This document shows, one piece after another, positions 26,631 to 35,837 of a DNA stretch of 64,000 nucleotides (the stretch's first letter is position 1; every line of letters starts with the position of its first letter). The notes beneath the pieces were generated by a model. The model was not told the origin of the DNA and did no database searches. It saw only the letters and a program-made list of their open reading frames with translations. The position numbers and the translations under genes are program-made. Where the stretch lies: the NCBI GenBank assembly GCA_001314545.1, contig LIHN01000001.1:1009946-1073945 (forward strand). Direction: 5' to 3'. This DNA is from Bacteroidetes bacterium HLUCCA01 (GTDB taxonomy: Bacteria; Bacteroidota; Rhodothermia; Balneolales; HLUCCA01).

Positions 26631-29582
26631 TCATTCTTCTACAAGATCAAACCCCTGATTCACGCCTTTTTCCACGGCAGGAATCCCATAGCGCATCCAG
26701 ACAGGCGCCGGGGCATCCATGAGATAATGATCAAAGAACTGCTGCATGCGTCTGGATAAGTCTTTACGATTGACACGATCGCGTAAATTGTGAGCTTCAC
26801 CGTTGTAGTTAAGCATCCAAACCGGTTGGTTAAGTCGTTTAAGGGCCACAAAAAACTCAATCCCCTGATACCAGGGAACGGCCCCGTCGGCATCGTTGTG
26901 CATCATCAGCAGCGGAGTGCGCACCCGGTCGGCAAAAAATATGGGGGAGTTTTCAACATAGTACAGCGGTCGCTCCCACAGCGTGCCACCGATCCGACTC
27001 TGCGTCCGTTCGTACTGAAACTGCCGGTTCAACCCGGTAGCCCAGCGAATTCCGCCGTAAGCACTGACCATGTTGGAAACGGGCGCACCCGCCATAGCCG
27101 CGGCAAACATATCGGTACGGGTGATGATATGGGCAATCTGATACCCTCCCCAGCTCTGCCCCTGCAGGCCAATGCGGTTTCGGTCTACAAATCCACGGTC
27201 GAGCAGGTGCAGAGTCATCCCAATGACGGCGTCCTCCGCACTCCGACCCGGATTCCCCTCTTTGTACACGATATCCGGCATGGCTACGATGTAGCCCCTG
27301 CTGGTGTAAAAGGCCGGCGTGATGGTCGAGGCCGACGGGGCCGGGGCCCGATAACTGTGCAGGCGGTCGGAGGTGCGCTCGTAGAAGTACACAATCATCG
27401 GATAGGTCCGGGATGGATCGAAATTCTCGGGCGTGTACAGCAGTCCTTCCAGCTCCACCCCGTCCAGGCTGTTGAACGTGAACAACTCCACATCCCCCCA
27501 CCGGTAGCGATCCTGCTGGGGATTGGCGTGGGTGACCCTGTCAAAGGTGCTAAAGCGGCCGTCGGTAATGTACACATCGGGAAACCGCTGAAACGTACTC
27601 TTCCGGATGGTCCATACATCGGCCTCACGGGCTTTGGTGATCCCCATCGCCATAACGTCATCCCTCCACAGCTGATTCAGTGCTGCCTGCCGGCGTGCGA
27701 TGGTGGTCTGATACACCCCGGCCGACTTATCCTGATGATGAAATGCGCTCAGCCATGCGCGACCGTCCGGAATGTGGCGGGCATCCTCATCAGCCGTGAT
27801 CAGCCGGAAGGTAATCTCAGCGGCACGACCTTCACCCCGGGTGAGCATAAACGGCTCCGCCGTGGCAGTCGGATCGAAAACCCACAGATCGTAGCGGTCG
27901 CGGATAATGAGCTGCCGGTCGCCGGCGGTCCAGCCTTCCAGCCCGTACGGTGAGGCAAAATTGGGCACATCGTTGAGCTCATCGGAAAACGAAACCTGCA
28001 TGTCGCCGGTGAGATCCCGGCGGGTACCGGTTTCAAACTCGTAGGTCATCCACCGCTGCGATTCCAGATCGAACCAGACCAGAAATCGGCCTTCCGGCGA
28101 GAGCGATCCGGAGGCGCGCACATCCCGGGCGATGGGAATTCGCACGCCGGTTTGCACATCTACCCGGTACCAGTCGGCCGGCACGGGAAAGCCTTCCCAC
28201 TGCACCCGGTACTGGTTATGCCGGTCCTGCACGCCAAACCCATAGCGGGCATCACCGCGGTCAGGCACGGTAACCGACTCCAGATCGGGGTCTTCCAGCA
28301 CGGTAAACATATCCTCACCGATGTGCCAGACTATCTGATAGGTTTGCCTGCGAAGCTGATTCAGGCGGGCCTGCTGCACGGTCTGCAGGGTAACGTCCTG
28401 CCAGTTCCACACATCCACCTCGGCGATATCGATGGCGGCAACGGTGGTATCCCGCTGCATGGGTACGGGGGCGGTACCGAAAAACAGGCGCTCGCCGTTG
28501 TGGGAAAACCGGGGCGAGGCATGCTCGTTGATCATCCATCCTTCGGCAAGCCATGAGGAGGCCGTATCAGCCAGCACCCGGGCCTGCTCCATGCCCTGTT
28601 GCCAGAAGTAGACACGGTAGTACGAAGGAGCCTCCTCGTCATCCCGGTCGGCACGGCCGGTGGAGTCCTCAGCGGTGCTGTCCGATGGCGCTGCAGGCAG
28701 GGCCAGGAAGACAATCCGGGTTGCGGTGGTATCCATAGCCAGGGAGCGATACTGCTCCAGGCCGCTGCTCACGGAGGTGGTCTGCATGCCGGAGAGCTCC
28801 AGGACGTGAACCCCGGCCGTGCTCAGGGAGTCTTTGTCGAGCGTGGTGTATACCAGTCGTTCCCCGAAGCCGGTGAAATAGTAATCATCCACATACGGAA
28901 TGACCCGTTCCTCGCCGGTAGACAAATTCCGGACCACCAGATCGTTTTCGGTCAGCGCGCGGGTCGTTGATGGGCTGCTGCCGGCCGGGGCACCGGCGAC
29001 TGCCGACACGCCGGCAGTGGACTCCGGGACAGCACCGGTTGCCGCTTCTCCTTCACCTGACTCTGCACCTGAAGAATCCGCCGGGGCTTCATCCTCGAGG
29101 TCACGGTCGTAGCGGAAGGCCAGCCACGGGCCCGATTTCTCCGGCATTTTATAGGAATCTACCTCGGCGAAGGTTTCCATCGCACCGGTTGCCAGGTTAT
29201 AAATGGCCAGGGTGTCATCGAAGACCTCCGACGGACGTTTACCGTCGATGCGGGCCTGACGCTGTTCGGCATACAACGGATCAATCATAAAGACCAGAAA
29301 ATCGCCGTCGGGGTTCAGCTGAAACGACCGCCCGCGGGGCAGCATCACCTCATCGTTGTTGCCGAGGTTGCGCACCACCAGGTTCCCGTCGCCCTCCTGC
29401 GGATTCAGCGCGTAAATGAGGTGGCTTCCGGAGGGTGTAAGAACGGCACCGCTGACCGACCGCCACTGGTCGAAGTCGGCATGATCCAGGGCTTGTTTCT
29501 GGTCGGACGAGAGGGTTTGACCGGTAGCGCTGCAGCTGACCAGCAAAAGCAGCAGGGGTAGAAAGACAATTCGTTTGAGCAT
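26631..29582 (-). CDS. Prolyl-oligopeptidase family (S9) serine peptidase, lipoprotein
   Basis: 983 residues. Lipobox L-V-S-C places the lipidated Cys at residue 17. The N-terminal two thirds is a WD/beta-propeller-like region, and the C-terminal third an alpha/beta hydrolase. Catalytic triad: Ser810 in GQSWGGYQ, Asp899 in HNDADGAVPW and His931 in GEAHNL. The propeller gate in S9 enzymes limits substrates to peptides, so periplasmic or outer-membrane peptide degradation is likely. Two low-complexity Ala/Asp/Ser/Glu-rich insertions (about residues 168-210 and 305-325) interrupt the propeller and look disordered. It reads in the same direction as the upstream permease operon but 319 bp from it, so probably has its own promoter. 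Close in type to the large Bacteroidota S9 peptidases. Confident. Confidence 0.95.
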   Translation of the reverse strand: MLKRIVFLPLLLLLVSCSATGQTLSSDQKQALDHADFDQWRSVSGAVLTPSGSHLIYALNPQEGDGNLVVRNLGNNDEVMLPRGRSFQLNPDGDFLVFMIDPLYAEQRQARIDGKRPSEVFDDTLAIYNLATGAMETFAEVDSYKMPEKSGPWLAFRYDRDLEDEAPADSSGAESGEGEAATGAVPESTAGVSAVAGAPAGSSPSTTRALTENDLVVRNLSTGEERVIPYVDDYYFTGFGERLVYTTLDKDSLSTAGVHVLELSGMQTTSVSSGLEQYRSLAMDTTATRIVFLALPAAPSDSTAEDSTGRADRDDEEAPSYYRVYFWQQGMEQARVLADTASSWLAEGWMINEHASPRFSHNGERLFFGTAPVPMQRDTTVAAIDIAEVDVWNWQDVTLQTVQQARLNQLRRQTYQIVWHIGEDMFTVLEDPDLESVTVPDRGDARYGFGVQDRHNQYRVQWEGFPVPADWYRVDVQTGVRIPIARDVRASGSLSPEGRFLVWFDLESQRWMTYEFETGTRRDLTGDMQVSFSDELNDVPNFASPYGLEGWTAGDRQLIIRDRYDLWVFDPTATAEPFMLTRGEGRAAEITFRLITADEDARHIPDGRAWLSAFHHQDKSAGVYQTTIARRQAALNQLWRDDVMAMGITKAREADVWTIRKSTFQRFPDVYITDGRFSTFDRVTHANPQQDRYRWGDVELFTFNSLDGVELEGLLYTPENFDPSRTYPMIVYFYERTSDRLHSYRAPAPSASTITPAFYTSRGYIVAMPDIVYKEGNPGRSAEDAVIGMTLHLLDRGFVDRNRIGLQGQSWGGYQIAHIITRTDMFAAAMAGAPVSNMVSAYGGIRWATGLNRQFQYERTQSRIGGTLWERPLYYVENSPIFFADRVRTPLLMMHNDADGAVPWYQGIEFFVALKRLNQPVWMLNYNGEAHNLRDRVNRKDLSRRMQQFFDHYLMDAPAPVWMRYGIPAVEKGVNQGFDLVEE

Positions 29583-29901
29583 GATAGTGCGATTGGGACC
29601 TTGGTTGTGAATCCTCGCAATCTATCAGCCCCCGGGCAGGAAAGCAACCACGGTTTTCCGGTCCGGACGGGTGACCCGGGGAGGGTGCCGCACGCCCGGC
29701 GACGTTGGCACAGGCACAGCGACGAACCAATCTCGCGCCGGCCCGTGAGCTAAAGCAGACCAGTGCAAATACGGGGAGGGTGCCGCACGCCCGGCGCGAG
29801 ATCGGTCACAGAAGGAAGCAACTTCGCACCCGAAAGCCGGCACACCAGCTTCGCGCCTGGCACCGAAGCGATTCGTCGGGGAATGACAGCAGCAGGATCG
29901 G
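29583..29901. repeat. Intergenic region with direct and inverted repeats
   Basis: A 24-bp sequence (GGGGAGGGTGCCGCACGCCC plus CGGCG in overlap) occurs twice without mismatch, at 29678-29701 and 29773-29796. ATCTCGCGCCGG at 29730-29741 is the exact reverse complement of CCGGCGCGAGAT at 29791-29802. A third, degenerate relative (TTCGCGCCTGGC) lies near 29851. No gene is visible. It may be a small interspersed repeat family or a structured 3' region. Confidence 0.7.
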
Positions 29902-31209
29902 CTACAGAGTCTGCCCGGAAGCCTGCCGTTTCCGTGCTACGGTATGCCAGATTACGGCCACCACCACCATCCCCATTCCGGGAAGCCAGATACCCGGCTC
30001 AATGAAAAACGCCAGAAACAGGCAGCCGAACAGCCCGAGCACCGGTATAATCCGCGGGTATAGCCGCAGCTCGCGGGGCAGAAACAGCGCCGACAAATTA
30101 GTAATGGCGTAGTAGATCAGCACCGTAAAGGCGCTGAACGACCAGGTGAAGACCACATCGCCGCTCAAAACAAGCACACCAATAATCAACCCCGTTGTCC
30201 ACACAGCGACCACCGGACTCTGCGAACCAGCGTGCACGGCACCCAGCGCGTGAGGCACATCCCGTCGGCGGGCCATGCCCAGCAAGACACGGGAGAGTCC
30301 CAGCAGCAGGTTCAGCAACACCCCCAGCATGGCAGTTATAGCGGCCAGACTCACCACCGCTGCAATCCCCGGAACCTCCAGCGACCGGGCCGCAATCAGC
30401 AGGGGCGCCGCCTCGGCATTGACAGAGGCTGCAAAGTCCTGCACGCCCATCGCCTGTATGGCGGTCAGCGAAACAGCCAGATACAGCACCACAATGCTGA
30501 TCATGGCCAGGATAATGGCCCGGGGAATGGTCTTCCGGGGCTCGGCAACTTCCTCGCCGAGGGTTGCGATGCGACCATAGCCGGTGTAGGCTACAAACAT
30601 GAGCGCCGAGCCGTACAGAATCCGCCGCCAGTCGGTATCATCGAAGGTGGCCTGAAGCGGGTCGACCGGCAGCCCGTTCGACCACAGCCCGGCGCCAACC
30701 AGGGCCGCCAGACCCAGCAGGGTAACGCCCACAATTACGGTATTGGCAATATTACTTCGTTGAATTCCCCCGGAAACCAGCCAGGTCATCACCGCCAGCA
30801 GGGCGAGTCCGGCTCCTGCATGCACCCATCGACCAGCATCCACATCCAGGGCGTAGAACACATACCCAACACAACCCAGCACCGCCGTAGCCGCGGAAGC
30901 GGATTTCGCAATCATGAACATCCAGCCGGCGGTGAACCCGAAATACGATCCCAGAAATCGGTATCCGTACTCGTATGTGCCCCCGCTGACGGGATGTGCC
31001 GCGGCCAGCTGGGCACTGCTGAGTCCGTTGAATGTAGCCAGCAGGGCCGCAATGGCGATGGCCAGGATGATACCAGTGCCGGCAACCTGGGTGGCAATGG
31101 CAATACTCACGAATATTCCGGTTCCAACGATGGAGCCCAATCCCATAAGTACCGCCCCCGGGGTTTTGATAACGCGTTGCAGGGCTGCAGGATTGGGTTG
31201 GGTTGCCAT
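29902..31209 (-). CDS. APC-superfamily amino acid permease
   Basis: 435 residues with about twelve hydrophobic segments. The first carries GLGSIVGTGIFVSIA, matching the glycine-rich unwound region of helix 1 that binds the amino-acid carboxylate in the APC superfamily. A second signature (SGGTYEYGYRFLG) fits the loop before helix 3, and a basic EVAEPRKTIPRAI segment fits the conserved loop after helix 6. Expected role: proton-coupled uptake or exchange of amino acids or amines at the inner membrane; substrate not deducible. The ATG lies two bases downstream of the stop codon of the ABC permease, so the two are almost certainly translated from one mRNA together with the ATPase gene. Confidence 0.9.
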   Translation of the reverse strand: MATQPNPAALQRVIKTPGAVLMGLGSIVGTGIFVSIAIATQVAGTGIILAIAIAALLATFNGLSSAQLAAAHPVSGGTYEYGYRFLGSYFGFTAGWMFMIAKSASAATAVLGCVGYVFYALDVDAGRWVHAGAGLALLAVMTWLVSGGIQRSNIANTVIVGVTLLGLAALVGAGLWSNGLPVDPLQATFDDTDWRRILYGSALMFVAYTGYGRIATLGEEVAEPRKTIPRAIILAMISIVVLYLAVSLTAIQAMGVQDFAASVNAEAAPLLIAARSLEVPGIAAVVSLAAITAMLGVLLNLLLGLSRVLLGMARRRDVPHALGAVHAGSQSPVVAVWTTGLIIGVLVLSGDVVFTWSFSAFTVLIYYAITNLSALFLPRELRLYPRIIPVLGLFGCLFLAFFIEPGIWLPGMGMVVVAVIWHTVARKRQASGQTL

Positions 31210-31211
31210 GG

Positions 31212-32426
31212 CTAATCGGTTTGTGTCTGGTTACTTCCTTTGAGCATCCAATGCAGCATCTGCCGGTAATCAGGCTCCTTGCCGTACATCATCATGCCTG
31301 CGGCAAAGATACGTCCTGCAGCCACACGCAGCAACCAGGCCGTGACCGCAAGCAGGGCAATGGCCAGAACCGGCTCCCACCAGGACACACTGGTAAGGAC
31401 CATACGGGCAGGAAGCACGGCATAGGAAGTCAGCGGAAAAATGGACAGCAGCTGCATGGCAACGGTATCCGGGTTTACCAGAGCCAGAAACGCCAGCATC
31501 ACCGGAAACATCGGCAGAAACATAAAGCCGGACTTGGTGGAGGTATTCGGGTCGTCAATGGTGGCGGCAACACCGGCCAGAAAGGCATTCCACATCAGCG
31601 TGCCGATGAGGGCCATAAGTACGAAGGTCACCAAAAACAAGGGATTGATCAGGGCCAGAGTCTGGTGAACCGGAGCGCCGAACCAGGCCAGTGCGATGAT
31701 ACCGAAGACCCCGATGGCGCCATAAAAGGCCACGTAGGCCAGCCCGACCCCGGTGATACCCAAAATCTTACCATCGATCCAGGTCTGTGGTGAGATGGCC
31801 GAGAGTACCTGCTCGGTGATGCGTTGCTGTTTCTCGGCCGTAATGGCAGTGAACTGATAGGCAAAACCCATAAAAACAGCCATAAGGAGCAGGGCGATGG
31901 CGCCTCCGGCCAGGAATTTATCTGCCAGCGAGGCCACCTCGCCCGAGTCAAACTCGCGACTGAGGTCGACTTCGGCGGTGAGGTCGGTATAGATGGCGGC
32001 GTCCAGACCCAGCTGTTCGAGTTTGTAGCCCGACCGAAGTTCATTCAGGTGGGTCTGCAGCTGCATGATCCAGGCACGATCGCTGTTGGTGCGTATGGTC
32101 GCCTCCCTGTCGCTGATAACAGTCAGAATTCCGTCGATCTCGCCACCCATGAGCAGGCTATTCAGGCTGTCGGCCGGTAAAGCCGAACGATCTTCAAACC
32201 GGATTGCCGTGATCTCGAAGCCTTCCTGGTTAAAAGGACCGTATGCGCTGACGGCAACTACCGGGGTTTCGGCGGCCTGACTGCCGGCCCAGGAACCGAC
32301 CACTCCTCCGATGAGCCCGAAGAAGGCAAAAAAGGCAAAGCCTTTGACCAGGTCCATCCATTTGAAAAACCGGTTAAACTCCCATACCGTGACGTTTTTG
32401 GTGATTTCCCAGATACTATGCTTCAT
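31212..32426 (-). CDS. ABC-2 type transporter permease (NatB-like)
   Basis: 404 residues from the ATG at 32426, which has GGAGG five bases upstream. An earlier in-frame ATG at 32450 would deepen the overlap with the ATPase gene and lacks such a site. One N-terminal membrane helix (GFAFFAFFGLIGGVVGSWAG), a large extracytoplasmic domain of about 150 residues, then five or six helices form the ABC-2/NatB layout. TAEKQQRITEQVLSAISP is the typical cytoplasmic coupling segment. It overlaps the end of the ATPase gene by 11 bp and is followed after two bases by the APC permease, so this is a three-gene operon. Probably an efflux system; substrate unknown, sodium or drug efflux being the family precedent. 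Confidence 0.9.
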   Translation of the reverse strand: MKHSIWEITKNVTVWEFNRFFKWMDLVKGFAFFAFFGLIGGVVGSWAGSQAAETPVVAVSAYGPFNQEGFEITAIRFEDRSALPADSLNSLLMGGEIDGILTVISDREATIRTNSDRAWIMQLQTHLNELRSGYKLEQLGLDAAIYTDLTAEVDLSREFDSGEVASLADKFLAGGAIALLLMAVFMGFAYQFTAITAEKQQRITEQVLSAISPQTWIDGKILGITGVGLAYVAFYGAIGVFGIIALAWFGAPVHQTLALINPLFLVTFVLMALIGTLMWNAFLAGVAATIDDPNTSTKSGFMFLPMFPVMLAFLALVNPDTVAMQLLSIFPLTSYAVLPARMVLTSVSWWEPVLAIALLAVTAWLLRVAAGRIFAAGMMMYGKEPDYRQMLHWMLKGSNQTQTD

Positions 32427-33345
32427 CGCTGCCTCCGTTGTTGACTCCAAAACTCTGAATAAAAATATCGTGCAGGTTAGCCTGGGTTGTCCGCAGGGTA
32501 TCCACGCTTCCGGCCCGGGTCAGCACCTCCAGAACCTGGTTCAGGGGTACACCGGGACGCGGCATGACCACCCATTGTCCGGTTGTGACGTCCTGTCGGG
32601 CGTCGAGTTGGGTTGAGGCGGAAAGCAGCTCGGGGTGGCTGAGCTGCGTGAAGGTAACCTCCAGTTTCTGTCCGTCGCCCATTCGGGTTCGCAGCTCGTC
32701 CATGGTTCCGCTCATGAGCTCGCGACCGCCGGACAGCAGCAGGATGCGGTCGGCGATGCGTTCCACCAGCTGCATCTGGTGAGCACTGAGCAGGATGGTG
32801 GTCCCCTCGTTGCGCAGCTCACGAATCAGGTCGGAGATGACTTCCTGGTTGATGGGATCAAAACCGGAAAAGGGTTCGTCCAGAATGGCGAAGTCCGGTT
32901 TGTGCATGATGGCCGCGATGAACTGTATTTTTTGCTGGTTCCCTTTTGAAAGTGTGGAGACCTTGTCGGCGGCGCGGTCGGCCAGAGCGAAACGCTCCAG
33001 CCACTGTCGGGCAACGGCACGACCCCGGACAGGATCCATACCGCGCAGAGAGGCCAGATAGACGAGGGTTTTCAGAATGGGGGTATCCTGGTAGACGCCC
33101 CGCTCTTCGGGCAGATAGCCGATGCGGGTGCGCAGCAGTTCGCCCGTTTTGAGCAGGCTTTCGCCGTAGCGGATGGTTCCGGCATCGGGCTGGAGCAGCT
33201 GCAGAATCATCCTGACCGAGGTGGTCTTTCCGGCACCGTTGGGACCGAGCAGGGCGAATATCTCGCCGGGCTGTACGGCAAAGGAAAGCTGATCAACGGC
33301 CTTCACCTTGCTGAATTGCTTGGTTACGTTGGAGAAGGTTATCAT
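32416..33345 (-). CDS. ABC transporter ATP-binding protein (NatA-like)
   Basis: 309 residues. Walker A GPNGAGKTT at 34-42, signature LSKGNQQK at 132-139, Walker B AILDEP at 153-158, and the switch His in SAHQM. The roughly 90-residue C-terminal extension (after LMSGTMDELRTRMG) is the small domain seen in NatA and DrrA-type exporters (DUF4162-like). It powers the adjacent ABC-2 permease. The stop overlaps the permease start, indicating coupled translation. Upstream, 33346-33749 has no gene and contains a 16-17-bp tandem repeat block. Confidence 0.95.
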   Translation of the reverse strand: MITFSNVTKQFSKVKAVDQLSFAVQPGEIFALLGPNGAGKTTSVRMILQLLQPDAGTIRYGESLLKTGELLRTRIGYLPEERGVYQDTPILKTLVYLASLRGMDPVRGRAVARQWLERFALADRAADKVSTLSKGNQQKIQFIAAIMHKPDFAILDEPFSGFDPINQEVISDLIRELRNEGTTILLSAHQMQLVERIADRILLLSGGRELMSGTMDELRTRMGDGQKLEVTFTQLSHPELLSASTQLDARQDVTTGQWVVMPRPGVPLNQVLEVLTRAGSVDTLRTTQANLHDIFIQSFGVNNGGSDEA

Positions 33346-33492
33346 GGCATTTTGGCAGTGTTAAGGGAGAAATCCGTGCAAAAGGATTGCAGGGCAGTGG
33401 ATAAATCGACACCGGTTACCGTGGTTCAACGACCTGCGGTACACTTTACGTTGAGGCAGACCACCGCTACGATGCAGCCGCGAAACAGTTAC

Positions 33493-33638
33493 ATCGGGGG
33501 CAGCTTTCACCGGGGTCAGCTGCCGTCGGGGACAGCTATCATGGAGGCCAGCTTTCATCGGCGGCAGCTATCATCGGGGCCAGCTTTCACCGAGGGGCAG
33601 CCTTCATAGGCGGCCGCTTTCATCGGCGGCAGCTGCCA
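33493..33638. repeat. Degenerate 16-17-bp tandem repeat block
   Basis: About nine imperfect copies of a unit close to ATCGGGGCCAGCTTTC, alternating with CAGCTATC and CAGCTGCC variants. Unit length drifts between 15 and 17 bp. It occupies the middle of the 33346-33749 intergenic stretch, between the divergent-promoter side of the ABC operon and the end of the phosphoesterase gene. No open frame through it looks coding. Confidence 0.8.
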
Positions 33639-33749
33639 TATCTCACTGCGGGCGGATTATAAAACGTCGGACGGCCCGGAGCCTGGGCCACTGTCAGCCC
33701 TTCTGCTGCCGGGAGCAGGTCCGGGGCTGAACCGGACCCGCGTCAAAGG

Positions 33750-35750
33750 CTACCAAACCTCACTGCGCCAGTATTTCGGCGGACGATCAGCGCGTACTTC
33801 CAGGGTAAGAATATCCCGGTACTGCAACCCGTTGCGGTCGGTCGAGGTGACCTGAATGCGATGCACCCCCTCGCCAAGCGCCGGCAGTTGAACCCGCCAC
33901 AGATGCATGTTACGGTCAGCCACAGACGACTGCGGTCGTGGCGCAGCGGGACCGTTGCTTCTACCCTGAAACAGCTCAAAGCCCTGGGCCTGCTCATCGC
34001 CCGAAGTACTTTGAATGGCGTAACGGGCTACGGTGAGCTGGCGCTGCGTAGCAAAGGGGTCCGACCACTCCGCGCCGATGCGGGCCGCCTCGCCCTGTCC
34101 CTGCTGGGTTCGTTCCAGGGCCAGCACCCTTCCGTCAGGCAGACGGGCCTCAACCACGGTCTCGGCCGACCCGAGCCAGACGTTGGCGGTCAGCCACACG
34201 CCTCCATCGCGCTGAAAATCATCCGGGTGTACGATGCGGGTATCCGGCAGGTCATGCACCGAGAACGGGGGTACCTCGCCCCGCTCCGCAGCCGGTTGAC
34301 GGACCCACTCCATGATGGACGTAAACCAGGACCGATATTCCGGTGTGCTAACGCTCACCCATTGTCCGCGATCCTCACCCAGTCGGGCACCGATATAGCG
34401 TTCCCGGTACGTGGTACCGTCGAAATCCAGGCGGAGGTAGCCCATGGGAGCGCCCATGCGCTGCAGCGACATAGGCACGCCGTCAACGCTGAAATCGCCC
34501 TGAAACCAGGCACCGGAGCCGGCGCCGGCAATGATGTGGCGAAAAGGCAGCTGCGTCACCCCAACGGAGGCTTCCCAGCCTTCAAACGACTGTCCCGGAG
34601 CGTGGTTTTCGGTGGTGTGGGTGTGGCCGGACAGGGAAAGCGCCGGACGGCCCTCGAGCAGGGCATAAATCCGAGGCAGGTCGTCGGTCTGGTGCTGGTT
34701 GCTGCCCGCATCCACGAAGGACACGAAGGGAATATGATGGGCGAGAACAATGAGACGGTCTTCCGGGGTGTGCTCCAGCAGGGCCTCCAGCCAGAGGAGC
34801 TGGTCTTCGGTGAGCCGACCGTTGTAATTAGGACGACGTTCCGGGTCGCAGTTGAGCCGGCCCCGGGCGAAGTCTTCCTCGGTACACGGATAAAACACGT
34901 TGTCCAGCACCACGAAAAGGACCTCGCCCTGCTCAAAAGCATAGTAGTTCGGACCGTAGAGACGGCGCCAGGAATCGGCTTTGTCGGCGTTGGTACGTGC
35001 ATCGAAATCAAAATCATGGTTGCCGATAACCAGCCATTGCGGCGCTCCCAGTCCGCCGCCCAGCTCCAGCAGCCGGTCGAGCAGGCCGAGGTCGTCACCC
35101 ACCACATCACCCAGGTAGAGCAGGCAGTCGTTTTCAGTAAGACCGGCCCGGGCGATGTCGGTCAAGGCCCCGTCACGCAGAAAGCTGATCTGCTCATTGG
35201 AGTAGGTCTGGGTGTCGCCCAGCACCGCGCAGGTGAATTGCTGCGATGCGGCCTGCGTTCCGCCCTCCGTGCGGGTCAGGGGAAAGTCAACCGTTGCCGG
35301 CGCCGGACCGGTGGGCGGGAGTCCGCCGAAACGCATTTCGTAACCGGTGCCTTCGGGTTTATGGATGTAGAAAAATTGGGGTACGTTGCGGTGATCGGTG
35401 GGAACGCGCCATCCGCCGGGCTGCACGATGCTCAGGTCCCGGTTGGCGATGAGGGCGATGGTGTAGGTACCGTCGGCCGCCGTACGCACCACCTCCCGAC
35501 CGTTGGAAACCAGCACGTTGGCCACGCCTTCCTCGCCTGCATCGTACACACCGTTGGCGTTGAGGTCGTGGAAGACCCGCCCCTGCACGGTGGAGCCATC
35601 GATCGAGGTCCCGCTGACGGCCTGTGCGCGGGAGGTACTCAGCCAGGCGGCCAGCAGCAGGATGATGAGCAAAACGGCACGACGTAGCGCCTCTTCAAGC
35701 CAGTGGGGTTCCTGTGTGGGATGGGAGGAGGGTGTGGCGGTATGTTGCAT
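33750..35750 (-). CDS. Exported calcineurin-like metallophosphoesterase
   Basis: 666 residues. A hydrophobic stretch at about 25-37 and A-Q-A near residue 44 form an export signal. Residues 55-160 are a SdrD/Cna-B-like sandwich (GRVFHDLNANGVYDAGEEGV), as in the MetallophosN domain. The dinuclear-metal phosphoesterase core has Asp179 in LGDTQ, Asp215 in YLGDVVGD, Asn244-His245-Asp246 in GNHD, His338/His339 in LAHHIP, and His376/His378 in SGHTHT. A C-terminal beta domain fits MetallophosC. All metal ligands are present, so it should hydrolyse phosphomono- or diesters in the periplasm or outside the cell. It reads alone; the T9SS gene at 35838 diverges from it. Confident in class, not in substrate. 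Confidence 0.93.
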   Translation of the reverse strand: MQHTATPSSHPTQEPHWLEEALRRAVLLIILLLAAWLSTSRAQAVSGTSIDGSTVQGRVFHDLNANGVYDAGEEGVANVLVSNGREVVRTAADGTYTIALIANRDLSIVQPGGWRVPTDHRNVPQFFYIHKPEGTGYEMRFGGLPPTGPAPATVDFPLTRTEGGTQAASQQFTCAVLGDTQTYSNEQISFLRDGALTDIARAGLTENDCLLYLGDVVGDDLGLLDRLLELGGGLGAPQWLVIGNHDFDFDARTNADKADSWRRLYGPNYYAFEQGEVLFVVLDNVFYPCTEEDFARGRLNCDPERRPNYNGRLTEDQLLWLEALLEHTPEDRLIVLAHHIPFVSFVDAGSNQHQTDDLPRIYALLEGRPALSLSGHTHTTENHAPGQSFEGWEASVGVTQLPFRHIIAGAGSGAWFQGDFSVDGVPMSLQRMGAPMGYLRLDFDGTTYRERYIGARLGEDRGQWVSVSTPEYRSWFTSIMEWVRQPAAERGEVPPFSVHDLPDTRIVHPDDFQRDGGVWLTANVWLGSAETVVEARLPDGRVLALERTQQGQGEAARIGAEWSDPFATQRQLTVARYAIQSTSGDEQAQGFELFQGRSNGPAAPRPQSSVADRNMHLWRVQLPALGEGVHRIQVTSTDRNGLQYRDILTLEVRADRPPKYWRSEVW

Positions 35751-35837
35751 GATTCAATGACGTAAATTCGTGGTTGACAGTCGGCCCGGATTACGAACGA
35801 CTGCTGCTTGCATGACCGTCTAAGTTAGGGATATTGC

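Noticed and set aside
26790..27953. 387-codon plus-strand frame opposite the S9 peptidase
   Set aside because: The opposite frame contains a complete catalytic triad. This frame shows no motif and is a codon-composition shadow.
33861..35687. 608-codon plus-strand frame opposite the metallophosphoesterase
   Set aside because: All five metal-ligand motifs are in the minus frame; the plus frame has no recognisable fold.
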